Origin: Jiella marina
GTDB lineage: Bacteria; Pseudomonadota; Alphaproteobacteria; Rhizobiales; Rhizobiaceae
NCBI RefSeq assembly: GCF_024359545.1
Contig: NZ_JAKQZG010000007.1
Span: forward strand, 124,001 to 188,000
DNA length: 64,000 bases
Reading direction: 5' to 3'
In this document: positions 17,513 through 26,104 of the stretch, in pieces
Position numbering within the stretch: position 1 is the first letter of the stretch
Layout of the letters: each line of letters begins with the position of its first letter
The notes under the pieces: generated by a model
The model's database searches: none
What the model was told of the DNA's origin: nothing
What the model saw: the letters and a program-made list of their open reading frames with translations, nothing else
Program-made: the position numbers and the translations under genes

Positions 17513-19128
17513 CGACGGCTGATCCCAAGGGAGGCGTCGCGCCGCAGTCGACGCGCGTCTCTAATCTCGCTCATCTGGTGACGCGGGCCAGCCGCAGGCT
17601 CGGCGACCGGCCCGCCCTCGTCTGGGGCGAAGGGACTTGGAGCTGGCGCGATCTCGACGCCCGTATCGATGCCATGGCGGGCTGTCTCAAAGGACGCTTC
17701 GGCGTCGAGAAGGGCGACCGCATCCTGGTCCAGTCCCAGAACTGCAACCAGATGTTCGAGGCGATGTTCGCCTGCTTCCGTCTTGGGGCGGTCTATGTGC
17801 CGACGAATTTCCGCCAGACGCCGGACGAAGTCGCCTATCTCCTCGAAGCGAGCGGGGCGCGGGGACTGATCTGCAATGCGAGCTTTCCCGAGCATGCGAG
17901 CGCGTGCCAGAAATCGGCAAGCCGTCCAGATTTCACTATCTCGATTGGCGCGGCGGATTTCGGCGAGGACTACGACACGCTCGTCGACGCCCATCTCTGC
18001 GAGACGATGCCGAACGCGACTGTCGATCGCGATGATCCGTGCTGGTTCTTCTTTACCTCCGGCACCACGGGCCGGCCGAAGGCGGCGGTCCTCACCCACG
18101 GCCAGATGGCCTTCGTTGCGGTCAATCACCTCAACGATCTGATGCCCGGCACCGGGCCCGCGGATGCTTCGCTGGTGGTGGCGCCGCTCTCCCACGGGGC
18201 GGGGGTTCATCAGCTCACGCAGGTTGCGGCGGGGGCCACGACGGTGCTGCTTCCCTCCGAGCGCTTCGATATCGCCGAGGCCTGGGGGCTCGTGGAGCGC
18301 TACCGGATCTCCAACATGTTCACCGTGCCGACCATCGTGAAGCGGCTGGTGGAGCACCCGGCCGTCGATGATTTCGACCATTCCTCGCTCAGATACGTCA
18401 TCTATGCCGGCGCGCCCATGTACCGGGCGGACCAGAAGCGGGCGCTCGAAAAGCTCGGGCCGGTTCTCGTGCAATATTTCGGGCTTGGCGAGGTGACGGG
18501 CAACATCACCGTGTTCCCGCCGGCCGAACACAGCCTCGACGACGGGGAAGCCCGTGTCGGCACCTGCGGCTTCGAGCGCACGGGCATGGAGATCGCCATC
18601 CAGGACGATGACGGCAACGCGCTCGAGCCGGGCGCGACCGGCGAGATCTGCGTGACCGGTCCGGCCGTCTTCGCCGGCTATTACGACAATCCGGAAGCCA
18701 ACCGGAAAGCCTTCCGCAAGGGTTGGTTCCGCACTGGCGATCTCGGGCACGTGGACGAAGCGGGCTATCTCTACATCACCGGCCGCGCCTCCGACATGTA
18801 CATCTCCGGCGGCTCGAACATCTATCCGCGCGAGATCGAGGAGAAGATCCTCGCCCATCCGAAGATCTCCGAGGCGGCGGTCGTCGGCGTGCCCGATCCG
18901 TCCTGGGGCGAGGTCGGGATTGCGGTGCTCGTCGCCGCTCCGGGGGAAACGGTCTCCGAAGCCGAGATCGGCGCCTTCCTCGCCGAGAAGGTCTCCCGCT
19001 ACAAACTGCCCAAGCGCTTCGTCTTCTTCGACGAGATGCCGAAATCGGCCTATGGCAAGATCACCAAGAAGATGGTGCGCGAGGCGCTGGAAGAGCGCGG
19101 CCTGTTGGCCGGAGAAACCGCCGCATGA
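17509..19128 (+). CDS. Acyl-CoA synthetase (AMP-forming ligase)
   Basis: 539 residues. FFFTSGTTGRPKAAVLTH is the AMP-binding P-loop motif, QYFGLGEVTG the A5 region, GWFRTGDLGHVDEAGYLYI the A7 motif, and PKSAYGKITKK contains the C-terminal catalytic Lys. It activates a carboxylic acid to its CoA thioester. It starts with a GTG that overlaps the thiolase stop (GTGA). With the thiolase, the SDR and TRAP 1 it gives a logical route: import of a carboxylate, CoA activation, 3-hydroxy oxidation by the SDR, thiolytic cleavage. No acyl-CoA dehydrogenase or enoyl-CoA hydratase is present, so the substrate may already carry a 3-hydroxy or 3-oxo group, or the missing steps are elsewhere. Confidence 0.92.
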   Translation: MTTADPKGGVAPQSTRVSNLAHLVTRASRRLGDRPALVWGEGTWSWRDLDARIDAMAGCLKGRFGVEKGDRILVQSQNCNQMFEAMFACFRLGAVYVPTNFRQTPDEVAYLLEASGARGLICNASFPEHASACQKSASRPDFTISIGAADFGEDYDTLVDAHLCETMPNATVDRDDPCWFFFTSGTTGRPKAAVLTHGQMAFVAVNHLNDLMPGTGPADASLVVAPLSHGAGVHQLTQVAAGATTVLLPSERFDIAEAWGLVERYRISNMFTVPTIVKRLVEHPAVDDFDHSSLRYVIYAGAPMYRADQKRALEKLGPVLVQYFGLGEVTGNITVFPPAEHSLDDGEARVGTCGFERTGMEIAIQDDDGNALEPGATGEICVTGPAVFAGYYDNPEANRKAFRKGWFRTGDLGHVDEAGYLYITGRASDMYISGGSNIYPREIEEKILAHPKISEAAVVGVPDPSWGEVGIAVLVAAPGETVSEAEIGAFLAEKVSRYKLPKRFVFFDEMPKSAYGKITKKMVREALEERGLLAGETAA

Positions 19129-19982
19129 GCGACGCGGACACCTTGCGAACGATCCGCCATCCCGGCCCCGTCGCGCCCGTGAGACACGCGAAGGCTGTCG
19201 GCGAGGCTGTGGAGCTCGACTTCACCATCGAGCCCGGCAAGGCAATGGAAACCGGGCTTGGCGAAGGGGTGGCCGCTGCGGGCTGTGAGTCCGCCTATGT
19301 GGATATCCGATCCGCCCGGATCGCGCCATTCCGCTACGTGATGCCCGCCGGCTCGCCCGGCCCGAGCCACGCCGCTTGGTATTCGGAAACCTATGCGCCC
19401 GAAGGCGGCGTGAAGGTCGAAGCCGCCGGCGCGATCGTCGGCCGGCGGGACGGCGCGCCCTTCGTCCATTGCCATGGGATCTGGCGTGCCGATGGCGGGC
19501 CGCGTGCGATGGGGCATATGCTGCCGCCCGAGAGCTTCGCGGCCGAGCCGCTCCGGATCGCCGGCGTCGGCCTTCGTGGCGCGGTCTTCGAATCGCGGCA
19601 TGATGAGGAGACGAATTTCCGCCTCTTCGCCTCAGAGGCGACGGGATCCAACCGCCAGAGCGGACGGCCGGCGCTGGCGGTGACGTTGCGGCCGAACCAG
19701 GACGTCTCGCACGCGATCGAGGCGATCTGTGCCGAGGCCGGGATCGCCAACGCACGTATTCTGGGCATCGGCAGCCTCAACGGCGCCCGCTTCGAAGCCG
19801 GCCCGCCGATGGAATCCTACGCCTCCGAACTTCTCATCCGCGAGGGGCGGCTGGAGGCGGGTCGGGCTCGGCTGGAGGTTGCTGTCGTCGCGATGGACGG
19901 GACAATCTACGAAGGCGTTCTCGTGCCGGGAGAGAACCCGGTCTGCGTGACCTTCGAACTGATGATCGTGCCGCAGGCATAA
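19125..19982 (+). CDS. Protein with two tandem DUF296/PCC-type domains
   Basis: 285 residues. The C-terminal half (LAVTLRPNQDVSHAIEAICAEAGIANARILGIGSLNGARF with a later GRLEVAVVAMDGTIYEGVLV-like end) fits the DUF296 'plants and prokaryotes conserved' fold. The N-terminal half (LDFTIEPGKAMETGLGEGVAAAGCESAYVDI, then HCHGIWRADGG) looks like a diverged second copy, with HxHG resembling the conserved His patch. Family members bind DNA as AT-hook proteins in plants; bacterial forms are uncharacterised and often adjoin CoA-ester catabolism. It overlaps the ligase by 4 bases (ATGA), so it belongs to the pathway. A direct metabolic or regulatory role cannot be decided. Confidence 0.75.
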   Translation: MSDADTLRTIRHPGPVAPVRHAKAVGEAVELDFTIEPGKAMETGLGEGVAAAGCESAYVDIRSARIAPFRYVMPAGSPGPSHAAWYSETYAPEGGVKVEAAGAIVGRRDGAPFVHCHGIWRADGGPRAMGHMLPPESFAAEPLRIAGVGLRGAVFESRHDEETNFRLFASEATGSNRQSGRPALAVTLRPNQDVSHAIEAICAEAGIANARILGIGSLNGARFEAGPPMESYASELLIREGRLEAGRARLEVAVVAMDGTIYEGVLVPGENPVCVTFELMIVPQA

Positions 19983-20045
19983 GGCCCGGCTTGGCGGGTC
20001 CGCTGCGGGTTCCGCTAACAAAGAACAATGACGAAAGGGACGGGA

Positions 20046-20828
20046 ATGAGTGAGTCGAAGGTCGCGCTGGTCACGGGTGCCGCGCGAGGAATCGGCCTGG
20101 CCGCGACGAGGCGCTTTCTTGCCGAAGGCTGGCAGGTGGTGCTGCTCGATATCGACGGGGAAACCCTCGAAGCGACCTTCGCCGAACTCGGCCGGCCCGA
20201 CGAGACCCTGGCGATCACCGGCGACGTTGCTGACCCTGAGGCAATGGCCGAGGCCGTTGCGGCGATCGAAGAGCGCTTCGGCCGGATCGACGCTCTCGTC
20301 AACAATGCCGGCACGGCGGTCTTCAAGCCGCTGCTCCAGACGGGTTTCGAGGAATGGTCCCGCGTCCTTGCCGTCAATCTCAGCGGGCCGTTCATGATGA
20401 CCCAGCTGACGGCGCCGATCATGGCGCGCCATGGCGGCGGTGCGATCGTCAACATCACCTCGATTTCGGGCCTGCGCGCTTCGACGCTCCGCGTCGCCTA
20501 CGGCACGAGCAAGGCCGGTCTTGCCCATCTGACGAAGCAGCAGGCGGTTGAGCTGGCCGGGCTCGGCATTCGCGTCAACGCCGTCGCGCCGGGGCCGGTC
20601 GACACGGCCATGGCGAAAGCCGTGCACAGCCCGGCGATCCGCGCCGCCTATCACGAGACGATCCCGCTCGAACGCTACGGTCTCGAGGAGGAGCTGGCCG
20701 ACGCGATCCATTATCTCTGCTCGCCGCAGTCGAGCTACATCACCGGCCAGACCTTGGCGGTCGACGGCGGCTTCGAAGCCGCCGGCATCGGCCTGCCGGC
20801 GCTGCGGCAGGCAGAGGCCGGGGAGTGA
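20046..20828 (+). CDS. Short-chain dehydrogenase/reductase
   Basis: 260 residues, classical SDR. TGAARGIG is the cofactor glycine motif, DVAD and NNAG follow in order, the catalytic Ser lies in NITSISG and the Tyr/Lys pair in YGTSK. Asp at the end of the second strand (LLDIDGET) suggests NAD(H) preference. I chose ATG 20046 because a GGGACGGGA ribosome-site-like run precedes it; an ATG at 20028 is also possible. It lies 63 bases after the DUF296 gene in the IclR operon and converges with the hps operon. Probable role: oxidation of a hydroxyl in the imported substrate or its CoA ester. Confidence 0.88.
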   Translation: MSESKVALVTGAARGIGLAATRRFLAEGWQVVLLDIDGETLEATFAELGRPDETLAITGDVADPEAMAEAVAAIEERFGRIDALVNNAGTAVFKPLLQTGFEEWSRVLAVNLSGPFMMTQLTAPIMARHGGGAIVNITSISGLRASTLRVAYGTSKAGLAHLTKQQAVELAGLGIRVNAVAPGPVDTAMAKAVHSPAIRAAYHETIPLERYGLEEELADAIHYLCSPQSSYITGQTLAVDGGFEAAGIGLPALRQAEAGE

Positions 20829-20865
20829 AGAGGCAGCCGGCGGCCTGTGATGGCCTCCGCTCGAG

Positions 20866-21861
20866 TCAGCTCTCGGGTTGCAGGATGATCTTTGGAGCGG
20901 ACGCATTGCCGGACAGAATGTCGGTGAAGGCACCCGCCCCATCCGCAAGGGAGCGTTCTTCCGGCCACTCGAGCGCACCGAGCCGGCCATCGAAAATCGC
21001 CTGCGCCGTCTCGCGGAAATCCTGCGGCGTGTAGGTGTAGGTGCCGACGAAGCTGATCTCCTGCAGCGTCATCCGGCGGATGTCGAGGCCGCCCTCGCTT
21101 TCGCCGAGACCGATATGCATGATGATCCCGCCCGGCCGTGAGAATTTCGTCGCGAGGGCCCGGGTTGCGGCGAAGCCGACCCCATCGATGATCACGTCGA
21201 ACAGCGCGTCTTGAGGGCCGGCGGCCGGATCGAGGATGTCGAAGGGACCGGCCGCTCGGATCGCGGCATGGCGTCTTTCGTTGGTTTCGGCCACCTGGAC
21301 GTTCTCAGCGCCCATCGCCCGAAGCGAGAGCGCCGCGCCAAGGCCAATGGCGCCGCCGCCGATGACGAGGCATCGGCCAGACCTCAGCGCCGTCTCGTCA
21401 TGGCGCCGCGCGAGGCGCGCGGCATGCCAGCCGCAGGCCAGCGGTTCGGCGAGACAGGCCTTTTCGAAGGAGACGCCGTCCGGAATTTCGACGAGGTTCT
21501 CAATCGGGATCGTGACGTGTTCGGCGAAGGCCCCTTGCCTCGGATTCATCGACAGGATCTGGCGGTTCGGGCAGAGATTGTTGCGACCCGCCGCGCAGGC
21601 CGGGCAGGTCCCGCAGGTGACCAGCGGATTGATGGTCACGCGCTTGCCGGCCATCGCGCCGGTCTCGACGATTCCTGCGGCCTCATGGCCCAGGATGAGC
21701 GGGGCAGGGCGCCGCTCGTCATGGCCGAGATAGGCATGCATGTCCGAGCCGCAGATGCCGACGGCCGCGACACGTACCCGGACCTCGCCTTCGCCGGGTA
21801 TGGGCTCATTGACCTCGCGATAGTCGAGCTCTCTGGGAGCGGTATAGACGAGCGCCTTCAT
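20866..21861 (-). CDS. hpsP: Zinc-binding alcohol dehydrogenase, probable DHPS 2-dehydrogenase HpsP
   Basis: 331 residues, medium-chain alcohol dehydrogenase. GICGSD and LGHEAAG hold the catalytic zinc ligands; CGTCPACAAGRNNLC supplies the four structural-zinc cysteines; GGGAIGLGAA is the NAD-binding motif. The start overlaps the preceding SDR stop by 4 bases. In DHPS degradation described for Cupriavidus pinatubonensis, HpsP (zinc ADH) and HpsO (SDR) interconvert the DHPS enantiomers through the 2-oxo compound, and HpsN then oxidises the R form to sulfolactate. The match here rests on family and on the gene order N-O-P with a TRAP importer. By sequence alone it could be any polyol dehydrogenase. 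Confidence 0.75.
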   Translation of the reverse strand: MKALVYTAPRELDYREVNEPIPGEGEVRVRVAAVGICGSDMHAYLGHDERRPAPLILGHEAAGIVETGAMAGKRVTINPLVTCGTCPACAAGRNNLCPNRQILSMNPRQGAFAEHVTIPIENLVEIPDGVSFEKACLAEPLACGWHAARLARRHDETALRSGRCLVIGGGAIGLGAALSLRAMGAENVQVAETNERRHAAIRAAGPFDILDPAAGPQDALFDVIIDGVGFAATRALATKFSRPGGIIMHIGLGESEGGLDIRRMTLQEISFVGTYTYTPQDFRETAQAIFDGRLGALEWPEERSLADGAGAFTDILSGNASAPKIILQPES

Positions 21862-22631
21862 CTTGCCGTGAAACCTCCATCGACGAACAGGATCTGGCCG
21901 GTGACATAGGCGGACGCATCGGAGCTCAGAAACAGAAGGGGGCCCCGGAGGTCCGCCATCTCGCCATTGCGGCCGATGCAGGTCTGGCGGGCGTTCTTCT
22001 CGGCCAGTTCAGGGTCCGAGAAGACCGGGCCGGTCAGCTCGGTCGGAAAGAATCCGGGCGCGAGCGCATTGGCGTTGATGCCATGGCGGGACCAGGCTTC
22101 GGCCATGGCCCGCGTCAGCTGTTCGACGCCGCCCTTGGATGCGCCATAGGCGATGCCGCCGGGAAAGGCGCGCCGCGACTGAAGCGACGCGAAATTGACG
22201 ATTCGGCCCCAGCCCTTCGCCTTCATCGCCGGTGCCAGCGCCTGGGCGAGAAGGAACGGCACGGTGAGGTTCAGATGGATCGTCTGGTCCCAGCCCTCGG
22301 CCGTGACCTCGTCGGCGGCCTGCCGGGTGTTGATGCCGGCGGCGTTGACGAGGATGTCGGGCGGACCGAAGGGGCTGGCGGCGTCCCTGGCGATCCCCTC
22401 GACCGCCGACCGGTCGCCGAGATCGGCGGCCAGGACGGCGGTCTCGCCCTGTGTCGAGGCCTTCCACGCCTCAAGCCGCTCGGCGCGCCGCGCAATGCCG
22501 ACGACCTTCGCACCCGCCTCGGCCAGCATCGTGGCGGCCGTCTGTCCGAGGCCGCTGCTCGCGCCGGTGACGCAGGCGACATGGCCCGACAGATCGAACA
22601 GGTCGTGAGGTTTTGCCATGGCCTCGCTCAT
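21858..22631 (-). CDS. hpsO: Short-chain dehydrogenase, probable DHPS 2-dehydrogenase HpsO
   Basis: 257 residues. TGASSGLG, NAAG, FASLQS and YGASK are the SDR cofactor and catalytic motifs; the basic residues in IARRAERLE after the second strand suggest NADP(H). The start at 22631 is fixed by a 4-base ATGA overlap with the HisD-like gene upstream; an ATG four codons later is possible. Its stop overlaps hpsP. The tight N-O-P overlap indicates one pathway. The sequence also resembles gluconate 5-dehydrogenases and 2-deoxy-D-gluconate 3-dehydrogenases, so the assignment depends on context. Confidence 0.75.
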   Translation of the reverse strand: MSEAMAKPHDLFDLSGHVACVTGASSGLGQTAATMLAEAGAKVVGIARRAERLEAWKASTQGETAVLAADLGDRSAVEGIARDAASPFGPPDILVNAAGINTRQAADEVTAEGWDQTIHLNLTVPFLLAQALAPAMKAKGWGRIVNFASLQSRRAFPGGIAYGASKGGVEQLTRAMAEAWSRHGINANALAPGFFPTELTGPVFSDPELAEKNARQTCIGRNGEMADLRGPLLFLSSDASAYVTGQILFVDGGFTAR

Positions 22632-23935
22632 TCCGCAGCGGACAGGTCGAAATCGGTCGAGGGAAAATACTTCCGCAGCCGGATGTCGGCTGTGCGGGCA
22701 TGGCCCTCCATGCCTTCCAGGCGCGAGATGCGGGCGGTCGCTTCCGCCACCGGTCGCGAGCCCTCGCGTGTTGCGCGCTGCCAGGTGACGATCTTCATGT
22801 ATTTGTGGACCGAGAGGCCGCCGGTGTAACGCGCAGCGCCGGAGGTGGGCAGGACGTGATTGGTGCCCGCCGCCTTGTCCCCATACGCAACCGTGGTCTC
22901 TTCTCCGAGGAAGAGCGAGCCATAGCATTTCAGCCGGCCGAGCCACCAGTCGAGGTCTTCGGCCTGTACGGTCAGGTGTTCGGGCGCGTATTCGTCCGAT
23001 GTCGCGGCCATTTCCTCGCGCGAGTCACACAGGATAACCTCGCCGAGATCCGCCCAGGCCTTGGCGGCGCTGTCGCGGTTGGGCTCGGGGAGTTCGGCGA
23101 TCAGCTCGGGCACTCGGGCGAGAACCCGCTCGGCAAGCGCCTTGTCGTTCGTGACCAGCCAGACAGGGGAATTGTAGCCGTGCTCGGCCTGGCCGACGAG
23201 ATCGGCGGCGACGACTTCGGCATCGGCGGAGGCGTCCGCCAGAATCAGGCTGTCGGTCGGTCCGGCGAACATGTCGATGCCGACCCGGCCGAAGAGCGCG
23301 CGCTTGGCTTCGGCGACGAACTGATTGCCCGGCCCGACGAGGATGTCGGCCGGGGGCATGCCGAACAGCCCGAACGCCATGGAGGCGACCCCCTGGACGC
23401 CGCCCATGGCGAGGATGGCATCGGCGCCGCAGAGATCGGCGGTGTAGAGGATTGCCGGATTGACGCCGACGCCCGGGCGGGGCGGCGAGCAGACGGTGAT
23501 GTGCTCGCAGCCGGCGACCTTGGCCGTCGTCACGGTCATGATGGCGGACGCGACGTGGCTGTACCGGCCGCCGGGAACATAGGCGCCCGCGCAGCGCACG
23601 GGGATGCTCTTCTGGCCGGCGGTGAATCCGGGCACGACCTCGTATTCGACATCGCCCAGCGTCGCCAGCTGGCGCTCGGCAAAGCGGCGGACATTGTCAT
23701 GGGCGAAGCGGATGTCGTCCTTGAGCTTTTGCGGCACCTTCGCCGCGGCTTGCGCGATCTCGTCCTTCGTCACCACCGCGGCGCCGTCATATTTGTCGAA
23801 TTTCTGCGCATAGCGGAGCGCCGCCTCTTCGCGCCCGGTCTCGATCTCGTCGAGGATGGACATGACGGTGTTGCGCACGTCCTGCGAACTGGAAACGGAG
23901 ATCTCTGCGGCTTTCTTGAGATATTCGCGGCTCAT
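22628..23935 (-). CDS. hpsN: HisD-family dehydrogenase, probable sulfopropanediol 3-dehydrogenase HpsN
   Basis: 435 residues, full-length histidinol-dehydrogenase fold. Zinc ligands of the family are retained: GQAEHG (Gln, His), the Asp in YGDKAAGTNH and the His in EGMEGHART; the catalytic Glu-His lie in EYAPEHLT. HpsN catalyses two successive NAD-dependent oxidations of (R)-2,3-dihydroxypropane-1-sulfonate to (R)-sulfolactate. No histidine-biosynthesis gene is nearby. Instead it sits between a TRAP importer and two dehydrogenases under a LacI regulator, the hps arrangement. HisD paralogues with other substrates exist, so substrate proof is missing. Confidence 0.8.
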   Translation of the reverse strand: MSREYLKKAAEISVSSSQDVRNTVMSILDEIETGREEAALRYAQKFDKYDGAAVVTKDEIAQAAAKVPQKLKDDIRFAHDNVRRFAERQLATLGDVEYEVVPGFTAGQKSIPVRCAGAYVPGGRYSHVASAIMTVTTAKVAGCEHITVCSPPRPGVGVNPAILYTADLCGADAILAMGGVQGVASMAFGLFGMPPADILVGPGNQFVAEAKRALFGRVGIDMFAGPTDSLILADASADAEVVAADLVGQAEHGYNSPVWLVTNDKALAERVLARVPELIAELPEPNRDSAAKAWADLGEVILCDSREEMAATSDEYAPEHLTVQAEDLDWWLGRLKCYGSLFLGEETTVAYGDKAAGTNHVLPTSGAARYTGGLSVHKYMKIVTWQRATREGSRPVAEATARISRLEGMEGHARTADIRLRKYFPSTDFDLSAAE

Positions 23936-23983
23936 CGGGCGACCTCGTGGATTTTCGTTTGAAGGGAAGCGTGGAGGCGCTGG

Positions 23984-25300
23984 TCAGAAGACCGGGACCG
24001 AGAGCGCCGGGACATAGGCGATCATCAGAACGACCAGCAGCATGAAGAAGACGAAGGGCACGGCCCACCAGGCGATCTTGAGTATCGGCTCTCCCGTCAG
24101 TCCCGCCGTCACGAAGAGATTGAGCCCGAGTGGCGGGGTGATGAAGCCGACGCCCAGCGCTGTCACCATCATCACGCAGAACTGCAGTTCGCCCATGCCG
24201 ATCTCGTCGGCGAGCGGCTTCAGGATCGGCGCCAGGATGACGATGTTCGGCGTCGTTTCCATCACGCAGCCGGCTGCGATCAGGACCGCGATCATCAGGG
24301 CAATGATGAAGATCGGTTCGCTGGTCACCTGTGTGATCGCGCCGACGAAGCCTTGCGGCACGTTCAGCGCGGCCAGCGCCTGGGCAAGTGGCAGCGAGAA
24401 GGCGATGATCGGCAGGATGACGCCGTTCACCTTCGCCGACGAGACCAGCATCGAGGGAAAATCCGCGAAACTCAGAGTGCGCAGGATGAACCCCATCAGG
24501 ATCGTGATGACGACCGCCGTCGCGCCAGCCTCCGTCGGGGTCAAGCGCCCCGAGAAGATGCCCCAGAAGATGATCCCCGGCACAAGGAAGGCGTACCAGC
24601 CACGCTTGATGGCTCTGCCGACATTCGATCCCCACTCGCGAAAGGAAATCGCGTCGTTGTTCTCGAACGCCTTGATCCGGTTCATCACCGAATTGGTGAC
24701 GAGGATCGATAGAAGGATCATGATGCCTGGAATGAGCGCCGCCTCGAAGAGGGTGGAGGCGGAAATGCCGAGCACGAGGCCGATGACGATATAGGCGATC
24801 GAAGGCGGGATCAGGATGCCCGTGCAGGCGCCGGCCGCGACGAGGGCGCAGGCGTAGGGTTTCGGGTAGCCGGATTCGGTCAGACGCTGGATCGTCATGC
24901 GACCGACGGCAGCGGCGCCGGCTGCATCGGAGCCGGAGATGGCCGAAAACATACCGCAGACCAGCACCGTCGCCGAGCCGAAACCGCTCCGGGCCCATGA
25001 CGTCAGCGCGTCGGCGACATCGAGGAATTTCCGGCTGAGGCCAGTGCGCACCAGGACGTCGCCGGTCAGGATGAACAGCGGGATCGCCGTCAGTGCGAAC
25101 GCGTCGATGCCGTCAAACAGCGCCTCGCCCACGAGCGAGAGGGGAAGGACGCCCGAGATGTAGAGCATCAGACAGGCTGCCACACCGATGGCCGCCCAGA
25201 CGGGGACCGCCAGGATGCAAAGCACGACGAACGCGAGTACGGGACCGTAGAACGACCAGCCGAGAACGATCTCCTGGTCCTGAAGCTGTTGCCAAAGCAT
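23984..25300 (-). CDS. TRAP transporter large permease (DctM type), system 2
   Basis: 438 residues and about 12 membrane segments. IPLFILTGDVLVRTG, SAISGSDAAGAAAVG and PPLGLNLFVTAG are DctM hallmarks. The ATG at 25300 lies 11 bases after the DctQ stop; the longer open frame is not needed. Likely part of the DHPS importer (HpsKLM equivalent). hpsN follows after 48 bases. Confidence 0.92.
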   Translation of the reverse strand: MLWQQLQDQEIVLGWSFYGPVLAFVVLCILAVPVWAAIGVAACLMLYISGVLPLSLVGEALFDGIDAFALTAIPLFILTGDVLVRTGLSRKFLDVADALTSWARSGFGSATVLVCGMFSAISGSDAAGAAAVGRMTIQRLTESGYPKPYACALVAAGACTGILIPPSIAYIVIGLVLGISASTLFEAALIPGIMILLSILVTNSVMNRIKAFENNDAISFREWGSNVGRAIKRGWYAFLVPGIIFWGIFSGRLTPTEAGATAVVITILMGFILRTLSFADFPSMLVSSAKVNGVILPIIAFSLPLAQALAALNVPQGFVGAITQVTSEPIFIIALMIAVLIAAGCVMETTPNIVILAPILKPLADEIGMGELQFCVMMVTALGVGFITPPLGLNLFVTAGLTGEPILKIAWWAVPFVFFMLLVVLMIAYVPALSVPVF

Positions 25301-25311
25301 TCTCTTGAACC

Positions 25312-25827
25312 TCAGTCGAACAGGCGTTCGCCTTCGTAGACCTCGCCTCCGGACCGCAGAGCGCGGACATCGCGGAGAAGGGACTGGATGAGACGGAAGA
25401 CGACGAGCGCGAAGCCGATCGGCACGGCCGACAGAAACCACACCATCGGCGCACGCAGGCCATGGCTGACGGAGCCGAATTTCCAGGAAACGGCGACCGT
25501 TTCATAGGAGTAGTAGAGGGCCACAACCGCAACGGCGAGCATCACCAGATCGCCGAGGATGTAGATGACGGACTTGGCCCAGGGGGGCACGAGATGCGTG
25601 ATGATATCGATGCGGATATGGGCGCGTTCCTTGATCGCGGCGGCGACGCCGATCCAGGACAGGTAGATGAAGGAGTAGCGGACCACTTCCTCGCCCCAGA
25701 TCGACGAATAAGCGAAGACTTCCCGACGCACGACCTCGACCGCCATGACCGTCACGAGGACGGTATAGAAGACGAGCAGCGCCCAGCGTTCCAGGTTCTT
25801 GTCCAGTGTAGAGAGGAGAGGACGCAT
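25312..25827 (-). CDS. TRAP transporter small permease (DctQ type), system 2
   Basis: 171 residues with four membrane segments. EVVRREVFAYSSIWGEEVVR and KERAHIRIDI match the DctQ consensus (WxEExxR, then R-x-H-I-R-x-D). It joins DctM in the inner membrane. A 277-base gap separates it from dctP and carries a hairpin. Confidence 0.92.
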   Translation of the reverse strand: MRPLLSTLDKNLERWALLVFYTVLVTVMAVEVVRREVFAYSSIWGEEVVRYSFIYLSWIGVAAAIKERAHIRIDIITHLVPPWAKSVIYILGDLVMLAVAVVALYYSYETVAVSWKFGSVSHGLRAPMVWFLSAVPIGFALVVFRLIQSLLRDVRALRSGGEVYEGERLFD

Positions 25828-26062
25828 GGCACCTCCTGTGGGCCGGCTTCGCCGTTCCGGCGCGCCACCCGTTCGGTTTCATCGGGATCGGGCGCTCTTT
25901 TGCGCGCTGACCTGGATGCGGTTGTCGGAACGCGGACGCCTCGAAGGTCGGCGTCCGTGCACGGCTCGGTGAATTTGCCGTGGACCGGGGCAGGAGCCCC
26001 TGTCGAAAAGGTGCTATCGCTTGCCTTTGTCGCGCATCGAGAGCTTCGTTCCCCGACGGGGG

Positions 26063-26086
26063 ACCGACCGCCTCTTGGCGGCCGGT
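26063..26086 (-). terminator. Hairpin between dctP and dctQ, system 2
   Basis: 10-bp stem (ACCGGCCGCC with GGCGGTCGGT on the minus strand, one G-U pair) and an AAGA loop, 18 bases after the dctP stop. Same position as in TRAP system 1. No T-run follows, so partial termination or mRNA protection is more likely than full termination. Confidence 0.65.
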
Positions 26087-26104
26087 TTGTGGTCGAGCCT
26101 GTGA

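Noticed and set aside
20839-20858. Bidirectional terminator between the SDR and hpsP genes
   Set aside because: Only GGCC/GGCC pairs firmly with a mismatch beyond it; too weak to call.
22628-23935. Histidine-biosynthesis hisD
   Set aside because: No other his gene is near; the overlaps with two alcohol dehydrogenases and the TRAP system favour hpsN.
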